A stretch of 64,000 nucleotides of DNA from a bacterium (GTDB lineage: Bacteria; Myxococcota_A; Bradymonadia; Bradymonadales; Bradymonadaceae): contig JAUIBR010000036.1 in assembly GCA_030427705.1 (NCBI GenBank), forward strand, positions 1-64,000. Direction: 5' to 3'. A program made the translations under genes and the position numbers. The notes under the pieces are model-generated. The model was not told where the DNA came from. It saw only the letters and a list, made by a program, of their open reading frames with translations, and did no database searches. Numbering within the stretch: the first letter of the stretch is position 1; each line of letters starts with the position of its first letter. Below, piece by piece: positions 53,340 through 61,864 of the stretch.

Positions 53340-56300
53340 ATGAGCACATCCTCAATACCCATGCGCAAGAGCATCGCTGCGACTCTCTTTGTAGCCATGC
53401 TTCTGCTTGCCACACCCGCCATGGCACAGTGGAGTTTCATCCCTTATCCGGGGCCGATGCCCACGAATGTGTCGGACATCATGGCACTCGATGTGGACCA
53501 AGACGGACGCGATGACCTCATCATGGTCGAGAACACTGGCCGCATCTTCTTCCACCGAAACCTCGGACCCAGTGTTTTCAGTACGGTCTGGCAATCACCG
53601 ATGTCGACCAATTGGGTTGGTCTGGAGTCAGGCGACTTTAACAACGATGGGTTTCCTGACCTGGTTCTGTCCGACTTCACGACTCGTGAAGCCTACGTCT
53701 GGTTAAACACGGCTGGCACGGGATTCACGCTGGGATACACGACCGTTACCCCTCCACCCGCACTATCGAGCATGGGACGCGTGGGTGTCGGCGATTGGAA
53801 CAACGACGGAATTGACGACTTTTTCTACTCAGAGCCACGGTTTCCCGACAACGACCTCGTTGTGTATTACAGCGACGGCTCCGGAACGTCCTTCACGACC
53901 AAAGTTCTCGTCACGGCGACGACTTGCATCACGGGAATTGATACGGGTGACCTCGACGGCGACACCGATGTTGACCTCTACCTATCCGGGTGCGCGAACA
54001 CAGACAGCTTTATCTACGAGAATGTCGCGACGGACGCCCAGCTTCGCTACACGAATGCGTACATGGGCGTACTGGGCGGTGGACCGTCCGATGCCAAATT
54101 CATCGACTGGGACATGGACGGCGACCTGGACATCATGTCCATCAACGACAGCGAAGATAGCAAAACCATATATAACGAAGGTGGATGGACATTCTTGGAA
54201 GTTCTCAATTGGAGCCAAATGCCAGGAGGCAACCAGTCGTCGCTGACGTTTTTCGATTACGACATGGATGGAGACTTGGACGTCGCGCATGCGAACACGC
54301 TTCCCAACGGACTCTCAATCCACGAGAACCAAAACACGGGAACCGCAAATCCCGTGTATGTGGAGGCGGCGGGCAGCTCATGCAGCGCGACCGCTGCCAT
54401 CGACATCGATGGCGATGGTGACTTGGATATCGTGACGGCCTGTTCTGGTTCGCTGATCCACGTCGCAGTGAACGACTTCACGCTATGTCCTCCAGAAGTC
54501 TGCGACGGGATTGACAACGATTGTGATGGCATGGTCGACGAAGGCCCAGGTTTGTGCGGTGCTGGGCAGCAATGCGTCTTTGGTACCTGCTTCGTAAACT
54601 GCATGACCACCGGTGACTGCGGCGGCATGGAAGTCTGCTACGACGACCAATTCCGGTGCGGTGATGCGGCCGATCCGTGTGACAGCATCACATGCCCCAT
54701 GACCGATGTTTGCTACAAGGGAACCTGCTTTACCCAGTGCACATCGGATGCGCAGTGCGACCCAATGTCCGAGCGTTGCTACCAATCGGGACGCTGTGGC
54801 GCGATCGACCCATGTGCAGGGGTGCAATGCCCCGTGGGGGAGATCTGTCACGAGGGCTCCTGCTTCCAAGCGTGTATGTCCAACGGCGACTGTGCGCCGC
54901 CCAACGACTGCTTCGCTGGGCGTTGCACGGATGATCCCTGCTTCGGTGTGGATTGCCCCGTTGGTGAGGTTTGCTACGGCGGATCGTGCTTTTTATCCTG
55001 CAACGACGACTCACAATGCGACCCGGCCGACCTTTGTTATGATGCGAAACGCTGCGCAGTCTCGGCTTGCGAGGGCGTTGATTGCCCAGAAGGCGAGATT
55101 TGTTATGGCGGGTCCTGCTTCGATCCCTGCTTCAATAGCGGTGAATGTGGAGCCGACAGTTGCTTCGATGACCACTGTGCCTCCGATCCTTGTGATGGGG
55201 TGCAATGCGGCACCGGCCAAACCTGTCATCAGGGAACGTGCTTCGACGTCTGTGGCACGACCGCTGATTGCGATGACCCCAATGACATCTGTTATGACAG
55301 CCGTTGCGCAGACCAAAGCGACCCTGAATGCGATGGTGTCATCTGCCCCAACGAGGAAGCCTGCTATCGCGGGACCTGCTTTGAAACCTGCAACGATGAC
55401 GGCGACTGCACGCCGCCAAACACGTGTTATCAAGGCTCGTGCGTCCCGCCCGGATGCCCATTCGGATGCCGTACCGGTGAGGTTTGTTATCAAGGTGCAT
55501 GCTTCACGGCGTGCATGAACGATGGCGACTGCACACCGCCAAACGAATGCTACGAGGGCCGTTGCGCAGCAAACGAGTGTGAGGCGCTCGCTGACACGCT
55601 TATCACCGCGTACGACATGAACCATCCATTCCGCGACTTCAACAAATTCCTGCTCGTCGAGCAGGACCAGAAGCCATGGCACTGGATTCGTCCAGTCACC
55701 GACTCCACGGGAACCGTGGATATCACCACGTTTGCTGACATCACTGGCGGCATCAGCATGGCACCAGTCCATCAAGCGCAGACTGCGCGCATGATCGTGT
55801 ATCTCGACCCCACGGACGACCGCTACTACCTGTGGCTAAGCCATGGAGCGAGCGCCGGCCAAGGTGCTGCGACTGCGACCTATTCGATTCGCGGGTTCAA
55901 TGCGACCGATAACATCGAAATCATCGACGACACAGGCGATGCGGAGTCTTACTACCGCGCAAGTGATGATGGCAGCCCGTATCACTTGCAGGTCTTAATC
56001 ACGACCGATGCCAACGAGACCGGGGGCGTCGTGATTGGCCCACTCGAACGTAACAATGACTGGTCGCTCGAGGTCTATGCGGCGTTCAGCGGCGATATCA
56101 CGACGTGGGAAAGCTACAACGGTGAAGCGGATTATGGCATCGAGTTGAACCCCAATTTCAGCGTTCGATTGGCAAATACCAACCTGACGAACACCGAACC
56201 GCTGACGCCGTTTACCGGCCTACCCTGCACCCGAAACGATGTTGGCATCTGCCAACGCGGCACTGCGCTGGAATGCGTTGCAGGCGAGGTACGCTGCTAC

Positions 56301-57461
56301 CAGACCGTCTCGGCCAAAGACGAAATCTGCGATGGCTTGGACAACGACTGCGATGGGCTGGTCGATGACCTTGACCCTGACCTTGAGATCCCGGTTGTCT
56401 TTGCTCGAGCCGATGGTGCAACAGGCTACCTTGCGTGGCCGACCTACGACACAAACTCGACCGTCGCGGACGTCATCAACTATACGCCACACACGCCTGG
56501 AGACGACCGGGAAGGAAGCGGAAATGTCATCCGAAAGAACGGAATGCCACTGCAAACCGATCCCTACCGAAGCTACATCTTCGCCCATCGAAACATGGAC
56601 AGCGGCGCCATCAACGGCGTCATGATGCACGGCCAACGGATTGTGGGTGCAGCCGCCAATCCGCTCGAAGACCAATACGTCGAGTTTCACCTCGAGACGA
56701 AGGACTTCAGCTACTACGAAGAGATGTTCATCAGCTTTTATGACGACCGTGCGCCGTTCAATGGGACTGACAAGGTCGTCGAGCGATTTGATGACGACGA
56801 TGACCGCATGGAACTCAGCTGGGTCGTTGACCGCGATTCCAACGGCGTTGACGCGACGTGGGAGTCTGATTCTGCAGCCGTACAATCAGTCTGGTCCGGC
56901 GACGATGTGACCGTTCGATACAAGTATCGGACCTTGGAAGAAGACGACGATGTGCAGATCATGTGGAGCGCCTACGCGCCGATACGCGGGGTGGTCAATG
57001 TTCCCTCGTCCCGTGTCCGCTTCAAGATCGTAGGCCTCCCACCAGAGGACACATTCTGTGCGGCCGACACCCCGTCACTTGGCTGCGAATTCGCGCGCTA
57101 CGAGTGCACTGGCGGCAAGGTCGTCTGTGGTGCAGCTGACCCCTCCATCTGTGGCGGCAGCTGCATCGACGCCGACGGCGACGGTTACGCCGTCTTCGAC
57201 GCCGACCTTTGCCCGACTGGTGAGGACTGCGACGACTCGAACCCAGCGGTCAATCCTGGGGCGGACGAGCGTTGCAACGGTTTGGATGATGATTGCGATG
57301 GAAACATCGACCTGAAGACAACTGGCTGCCCGGGCGGCGCCGCAAACTGCGGTCCGACTGAGTGTGGATTTGCAATCTCATGTCAGTGCCCAGATGGACC
57401 AGACCTGCCTGACGATCCGCCGTCCATCCCATGTCAATGTGGTGCAGGCCTAGAAGAGTAG
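53340..57461 (+). CDS. FG-GAP, Cys-rich repeat and MopE-type exoprotein
   Basis: A 1373-residue exported protein. The ATG at 53340 follows AAAAGGAG; the signal peptide is MRKSIAATLFVAMLLLATPAMA (from residue 8). Residues 30-375 hold FG-GAP/VCBS repeats with Ca-binding-like D-x-D-x-D-G/N (for example DVDQDGRDDLIM, DIDGDGDLDIV). Residues 380-750 contain eight cysteine-rich units of about 40 residues with C-F-x-x-C (CFTQC, CFLSC, CFETC). Three MopE-type motifs lie at about 383 (CDGIDNDCDG), near 996 (CDGLDNDCDG) and near 1313 (CNGLDDDCDG). No sorting tail or membrane anchor is seen. It is probably a secreted or surface-bound adhesin-like protein; the function is not established. Confidence 0.92.
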   Translation: MSTSSIPMRKSIAATLFVAMLLLATPAMAQWSFIPYPGPMPTNVSDIMALDVDQDGRDDLIMVENTGRIFFHRNLGPSVFSTVWQSPMSTNWVGLESGDFNNDGFPDLVLSDFTTREAYVWLNTAGTGFTLGYTTVTPPPALSSMGRVGVGDWNNDGIDDFFYSEPRFPDNDLVVYYSDGSGTSFTTKVLVTATTCITGIDTGDLDGDTDVDLYLSGCANTDSFIYENVATDAQLRYTNAYMGVLGGGPSDAKFIDWDMDGDLDIMSINDSEDSKTIYNEGGWTFLEVLNWSQMPGGNQSSLTFFDYDMDGDLDVAHANTLPNGLSIHENQNTGTANPVYVEAAGSSCSATAAIDIDGDGDLDIVTACSGSLIHVAVNDFTLCPPEVCDGIDNDCDGMVDEGPGLCGAGQQCVFGTCFVNCMTTGDCGGMEVCYDDQFRCGDAADPCDSITCPMTDVCYKGTCFTQCTSDAQCDPMSERCYQSGRCGAIDPCAGVQCPVGEICHEGSCFQACMSNGDCAPPNDCFAGRCTDDPCFGVDCPVGEVCYGGSCFLSCNDDSQCDPADLCYDAKRCAVSACEGVDCPEGEICYGGSCFDPCFNSGECGADSCFDDHCASDPCDGVQCGTGQTCHQGTCFDVCGTTADCDDPNDICYDSRCADQSDPECDGVICPNEEACYRGTCFETCNDDGDCTPPNTCYQGSCVPPGCPFGCRTGEVCYQGACFTACMNDGDCTPPNECYEGRCAANECEALADTLITAYDMNHPFRDFNKFLLVEQDQKPWHWIRPVTDSTGTVDITTFADITGGISMAPVHQAQTARMIVYLDPTDDRYYLWLSHGASAGQGAATATYSIRGFNATDNIEIIDDTGDAESYYRASDDGSPYHLQVLITTDANETGGVVIGPLERNNDWSLEVYAAFSGDITTWESYNGEADYGIELNPNFSVRLANTNLTNTEPLTPFTGLPCTRNDVGICQRGTALECVAGEVRCYQTVSAKDEICDGLDNDCDGLVDDLDPDLEIPVVFARADGATGYLAWPTYDTNSTVADVINYTPHTPGDDREGSGNVIRKNGMPLQTDPYRSYIFAHRNMDSGAINGVMMHGQRIVGAAANPLEDQYVEFHLETKDFSYYEEMFISFYDDRAPFNGTDKVVERFDDDDDRMELSWVVDRDSNGVDATWESDSAAVQSVWSGDDVTVRYKYRTLEEDDDVQIMWSAYAPIRGVVNVPSSRVRFKIVGLPPEDTFCAADTPSLGCEFARYECTGGKVVCGAADPSICGGSCIDADGDGYAVFDADLCPTGEDCDDSNPAVNPGADERCNGLDDDCDGNIDLKTTGCPGGAANCGPTECGFAISCQCPDGPDLPDDPPSIPCQCGAGLEE

Positions 57462-57464
57462 CGA

Positions 57465-58961
57465 CTAGCGGAGCATCATCTTGCCCATGTAGATGATCTT
57501 GTCGCTCAGAAACACTGGCATCGTGGGAGGCGGGTTCAACGACTTAACGCCCTTATGTTCCACGCCGATGATCAAGATTCCGAGGTCATCCTGAGCACGT
57601 CGTTGCAGCGCGCGGAAATCCATCTGGTCTCCGTCCATCAACTCAACTGGAAGCGTGCTCGCGTAGATATTGTCGCCAGACGTGATGACCAGGTCGGAGA
57701 CGATCGTGCCCACGCCGGGATTTCCGGCCGTATGCGCAATCATGCTGCACCCGACGCGCGCGGTTTCAATGACCTCGTCCGCCCCAGCGATGACCGCGTG
57801 TTTGTAATTCTCCGGGTCCAAGATCTCGGCCACGATATGCAGCGGCTCTTCACGTTCAATTCCTGAGCGCTCAACGAAACTTCGCATCGTGAATATCGTT
57901 AAGACGGTCACACCATCTCGCGCACCAATCGTTGAACCCTTGTGTTCATCCGCCACCACGACGGCCGTCCGCGCATACTGCAGACGGATCTTGTCGTATT
58001 GGTCCTCTTTCGTGAAATCGCCCTGAACCCATAAGATGTCAGAATCCAAGTACTCCGGTTTCTCGCGATAGGCGAAGACCAGCACTTTCGGCGGATTTGG
58101 CGCGTTTTTGAACTCTCGCCGCATCTCCTGAAGCGTCATGGGGACCTGGGAGTTCCAGCCCACCAAGACGATATGATCTGCGAGTGACGACATACGTACT
58201 TGCTCCTGTCGTAGTGGCAGCAGATGCCCCACCAAAGTTGAGCTGATAACACCAGCAAACATAGCCACGACGAACATGCCCGAGAACATCAGTATCGCGC
58301 CGATGACGCGACCACCTGTGGTCTCAGGCGTAATGTCTCCAAAGCCCACCGTTGTGATGGTCACGATCGACCACCATAACGTGTCCCCAATATGGCTGAT
58401 GTTCTTGTTGATTCGATATTCGGCCAAGAACATCATGATCGAGGCCAATGTCACTGTCCCAAACAGGTACGCTGTCGCGACCGCGAACAACAACACATTG
58501 TCTCGAAACGCCGCAAACAGAGTCTCTACGGGACGCGCAAATCGGAAGAACTGCACCGACCGCAGAAGGCGTAATAATCGCAGAATCCGCAGTGAACGCA
58601 GGAAGGGAAACAGCGGCAGAAGCGCGACCAAGTCCACCAATCCCCACGGGGACAGCATAAATTTCAGCCGACCGACCAGCCAGTACCTAAGCTTCTGGAA
58701 ATTCGTCAGCTTGACGGACTTTGGGTAGGTCTCCTGCACAACCCACAGACGCCCCAAGTACTCGACCAGGAAGATGGCCAGAACCACATCATCGATGAGG
58801 CGGAGCGTCGCGAGCTCTTCATTTGCCGGGTTTGCCTGAACCTCATAAACGACCAATCCGACACTGAGCAGAATCAGCGTGTTAATGAACCGGTGGAACC
58901 ACACGTAGCGTGCGTCCTCCGGGTCATTAAGAATGCGCCAAGCTTGAAGCCGGATGTTCAT
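57465..58961 (-). CDS. Voltage-gated-type K+ channel with RCK/TrkA domain
   Basis: About 498 residues from ATG 58961, 8 bp after the FtsK stop; the open frame extends 21 codons further but those residues lie in the FtsK coding region. Six helices precede the pore: S4 is LRSLRILRLLRLLRSVQFFR with arginines at every third position, and the filter is TTVGFGD. A C-terminal RCK / TrkA-N domain (HIVLVGWNSQVPMTLQEMRR) should gate by ligand. It resembles voltage-gated K+ channels of bacteria. It ends 3 bp from the convergent exoprotein. Confidence 0.88.
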   Translation of the reverse strand: MNIRLQAWRILNDPEDARYVWFHRFINTLILLSVGLVVYEVQANPANEELATLRLIDDVVLAIFLVEYLGRLWVVQETYPKSVKLTNFQKLRYWLVGRLKFMLSPWGLVDLVALLPLFPFLRSLRILRLLRLLRSVQFFRFARPVETLFAAFRDNVLLFAVATAYLFGTVTLASIMMFLAEYRINKNISHIGDTLWWSIVTITTVGFGDITPETTGGRVIGAILMFSGMFVVAMFAGVISSTLVGHLLPLRQEQVRMSSLADHIVLVGWNSQVPMTLQEMRREFKNAPNPPKVLVFAYREKPEYLDSDILWVQGDFTKEDQYDKIRLQYARTAVVVADEHKGSTIGARDGVTVLTIFTMRSFVERSGIEREEPLHIVAEILDPENYKHAVIAGADEVIETARVGCSMIAHTAGNPGVGTIVSDLVITSGDNIYASTLPVELMDGDQMDFRALQRRAQDDLGILIIGVEHKGVKSLNPPPTMPVFLSDKIIYMGKMMLR

Positions 58962-58968
58962 GGCATGC

Positions 58969-61692
58969 TCAATATGGGGATGCGTCCACCAGAACCTCGC
59001 GCGGTTTACAGCCATCCGCCGCACTTACGATGTTCTCGGCTTCCATCATCTCAACCATTCGTGCGGCGCGGTTGTAACCGACGCGCAGCTTGCGTTGGAT
59101 TTTGGAGATCGAGGCTTGCTGCGATTCCACCACCAGCCGCACCGCGTCCTCGTAGTGTTCGTCGCGTTCCATGTCTTCGATGTTTGGCCCGTCTTCGTCT
59201 TCTTCGACCAAGATAGACTCGTCGTATTCGGGCTCGCCCTGCTCTTTGAGGAAGTCGACCATCTGATCGATTTCTGTCTCAGAGACATATGCCCCGTGGA
59301 CGCGTGTCAATGCACTCGACCCAGGTGGAACGAACAGCATATCGCCGTTACCCAACAAGTTTTCGGCACCGTTGGAATCCAAGATAACGCGGCTATCGAT
59401 CTTGCTGGTCACACGCAGCGCAACACGGGTTGGGAAGTTCGCCTTGATAAGGCCGGTCACCACGTCAGTAGACGGGCGTTGTGTAGCCAGAATCAGGTGA
59501 ATCCCAGCCGCGCGAGCCTTCTGGGCAAGTCGTGCAACGGCGGTCTCGACATCTTTTGCGGCCGTCATCATCAGGTCGGCGAACTCGTCCACGATAACCA
59601 CAATGAATGGAATCTTTTGGTGACGTGCTTTGCCATTGGCGTCGATTCCGAGCTGTGCCATCGCCTCAGACTCTTCGCGACCCTCCAATTGGTCGAGCTC
59701 GGCGCGCTTTGTAAGGCGTTCAACCTTCTCGTTGTAGCCCTTGATGTTTCGCACACCCATGTCAGCAAGGTTCTGGTAGCGACGTTCCATCTCTTGCACA
59801 GCCCAGTTAAGCGCGACCGTCGCCTGTTTGGGGTCGGTAACCACAGGCAGCAACAGATGCGGAATGTCAGCGTAAATGCTGAACTCAAGCATCTTCGGGT
59901 CGACCATAATCATGCGCACATCTTCAGGCGTGTGCTTATAGAGTAGACTGCAGATCATGGTGTTAACGGCGACCGACTTACCGGAGCCTGTCGCGCCAGC
60001 GACCAAGAGGTGAGGCATCTTCGCAAGGTCTGCCACGATGGGAGCACCTTCGACATCGAATCCAAGCGCCATCGGAAGCTGCATCTTCGTGTTCTTCTGG
60101 AAGACATCATCACCGATGATCTCCTTCAAGAACACCATCTCACGCTTCGGATTCGGCACCTCGATTCCCACGACGCCCTTTCCTGGGATGGGCGCGACAA
60201 TACGAACCGAAATGGCAGACAACGCCATCGCCAGGTCGTCGCTGAGGTTCGCAATCTTGGAAATCTTCACGCCCGGTGCGGGGCTGAACTCGAACATCGT
60301 AATGACGGGTCCAGGGCAGATCTCCACGATCTGTCCCTCAACCTTGAAATCAGACAGCGTCTGCTCGATCTGAGCCGCCATAGCCCGAAGGTGGTCGGTA
60401 TCGACGGCGTTCTCTTCACCACGCTCGAAGTTCAGGAACTTCAACGGCGGAATCGCGTACTGACCGACCTGACGCGGCTTGAAGATTGGGCCGTCTTCAT
60501 CGAAGTTCTGCTCGCGCTTTCGCTTCGCGGCTTTCGATTCCACAATCTGCGGCCCGAAGTCGAGGTCCACGACCTTGACGTCTTTCCCCTTCACCTCTTC
60601 GACATTCTCGATGATGTCAGTGTCGGTAACCTCAATCTCGACGGCTGCCGATTTCTTCAATTCATCCGGCAAGTCGGGGTCTGCGGCGACCTTGGGGACA
60701 TCCCCAAGTGACCAATCACGATCGCGTTCGATCTCAACCGAGACTTTTTCCATAGCGGAAAGGGCGTCTGGGATCGCTTCCGGTTCGGTCGGCGAAGCGA
60801 CCTCCTCTGGCTGCGGGTCCTCGACGGTCTTCTTCGACTTCGGCTTCAGTCGGCTGAGTCGGTCGGACAGCTTCTTCTCGACCTCTTCTTCTTTGTTATC
60901 TTCGAAATCGTACTTTTCTGGCGCGATTGGCGTCGCTTCCAACTCCGCTTCAGCACGTGCAGCACCCTCGAGGTCTCGGAGCTTTTCGCGCTCTTCCTTG
61001 AGCCGCGCTCGATACTCTCGATGCACTGTGAATTTGTGCTTCGCCAGTGCCACGCCCCGGTGACCAAAGCCCAACACACGGCGAAGAATCATTCCCAGTG
61101 AAAGTCCGGTGATGAGCATGACGCCCATGAGCACGCCACCAACACCTGCGATGGACGCGCCGATCGTTCCGATCACGCTGCGAGTCAACTCACCCGAGAA
61201 TTCGCCAACCAATCCACCGGGGGTATGCCCCAGCAAAATCACATCAACGAGCCAAAGGTGCGAGAGCATCGCACCGGAAATCACGAATACAAACTGGCCA
61301 GCAACTTGCGAGAGCTTCCACTCAACCGCCTTGCCTAGCAGAAGGCAGATACCCAAGAACCAGAGGATTGCGTCGAAAAAGAACGCAGCGACGCCAAAAA
61401 CAAAGAGCAAAGAAGCCGCGACGTGCACGCCGAGTGGCCCAATCCAGTTCATGGGCTCCGCCGCGTCCAAATCAGCGATATCAAAACTCACCAATGACAG
61501 CAGAATCCCGAGTGCAGCCATCAGCAATACAAGGCCGGAAGCCTCACGACGAAACGCAACGGATCGCGCATCACGCAATTTCGTCTGCGCGTTCGTCTTT
61601 GCTTTCTTGGCGCTCTTCGGCTTCGATTTCGCGCGTGTCTTCTTAGTTTTGGCGGGGGGAGTAGTCTGTCTTCCCGTCGTCGATGCGGCCAT
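58969..61692 (-). CDS. ftsK: DNA translocase FtsK
   Basis: A 907-residue FtsK/SpoIIIE translocase that pumps chromosome dimers at the septum. The first 210 residues carry four to five membrane segments after a Lys/Ala-rich start. A Glu/Lys-rich linker (about 230-405) precedes the motor: Walker A GATGSGKSVAVNT near residue 570, VIVDEFADLMM near 695 and ILATQRPSTDVVTG near 730. The C-terminal gamma domain (RKLRVGYNRAARMVEMMEA) binds DNA polarity sequences. GGAGGG lies 7 bp before the ATG at 61692. TTGACG (minus strand, 61786-61791) marks a possible -35 upstream; the matching -10 is poor. Confidence 0.97.
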   Translation of the reverse strand: MAASTTGRQTTPPAKTKKTRAKSKPKSAKKAKTNAQTKLRDARSVAFRREASGLVLLMAALGILLSLVSFDIADLDAAEPMNWIGPLGVHVAASLLFVFGVAAFFFDAILWFLGICLLLGKAVEWKLSQVAGQFVFVISGAMLSHLWLVDVILLGHTPGGLVGEFSGELTRSVIGTIGASIAGVGGVLMGVMLITGLSLGMILRRVLGFGHRGVALAKHKFTVHREYRARLKEEREKLRDLEGAARAEAELEATPIAPEKYDFEDNKEEEVEKKLSDRLSRLKPKSKKTVEDPQPEEVASPTEPEAIPDALSAMEKVSVEIERDRDWSLGDVPKVAADPDLPDELKKSAAVEIEVTDTDIIENVEEVKGKDVKVVDLDFGPQIVESKAAKRKREQNFDEDGPIFKPRQVGQYAIPPLKFLNFERGEENAVDTDHLRAMAAQIEQTLSDFKVEGQIVEICPGPVITMFEFSPAPGVKISKIANLSDDLAMALSAISVRIVAPIPGKGVVGIEVPNPKREMVFLKEIIGDDVFQKNTKMQLPMALGFDVEGAPIVADLAKMPHLLVAGATGSGKSVAVNTMICSLLYKHTPEDVRMIMVDPKMLEFSIYADIPHLLLPVVTDPKQATVALNWAVQEMERRYQNLADMGVRNIKGYNEKVERLTKRAELDQLEGREESEAMAQLGIDANGKARHQKIPFIVVIVDEFADLMMTAAKDVETAVARLAQKARAAGIHLILATQRPSTDVVTGLIKANFPTRVALRVTSKIDSRVILDSNGAENLLGNGDMLFVPPGSSALTRVHGAYVSETEIDQMVDFLKEQGEPEYDESILVEEDEDGPNIEDMERDEHYEDAVRLVVESQQASISKIQRKLRVGYNRAARMVEMMEAENIVSAADGCKPREVLVDASPY

Positions 61693-61864
61693 GTGCCGAC
61701 CCTCCGTGGTCTAGCGAAAAAAGCACGTCCGTGTGCACACCCTAAGTGGTTTGGGCTAACCTCAAATTATCAGTGAAGTAACCGCCGTCAATTTTTCTGA
61801 AGCTGTGTTACGGTGGGCACCGACACTTCCAAGCCGCACTCCACAAGGAATTGGTCCATGATTC

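Noticed and set aside
54706-55518. Plus-strand Ala/Arg-rich frame of 270 codons and the reverse frame 55011-55775
   Set aside because: Both run across the Cys-rich repeats of the exoprotein; regular cysteine spacing in the main frame explains the long shadows.
58954-59946. Plus-strand frame of 330 codons
   Set aside because: Antisense to the FtsK motor domain, which has complete Walker motifs.
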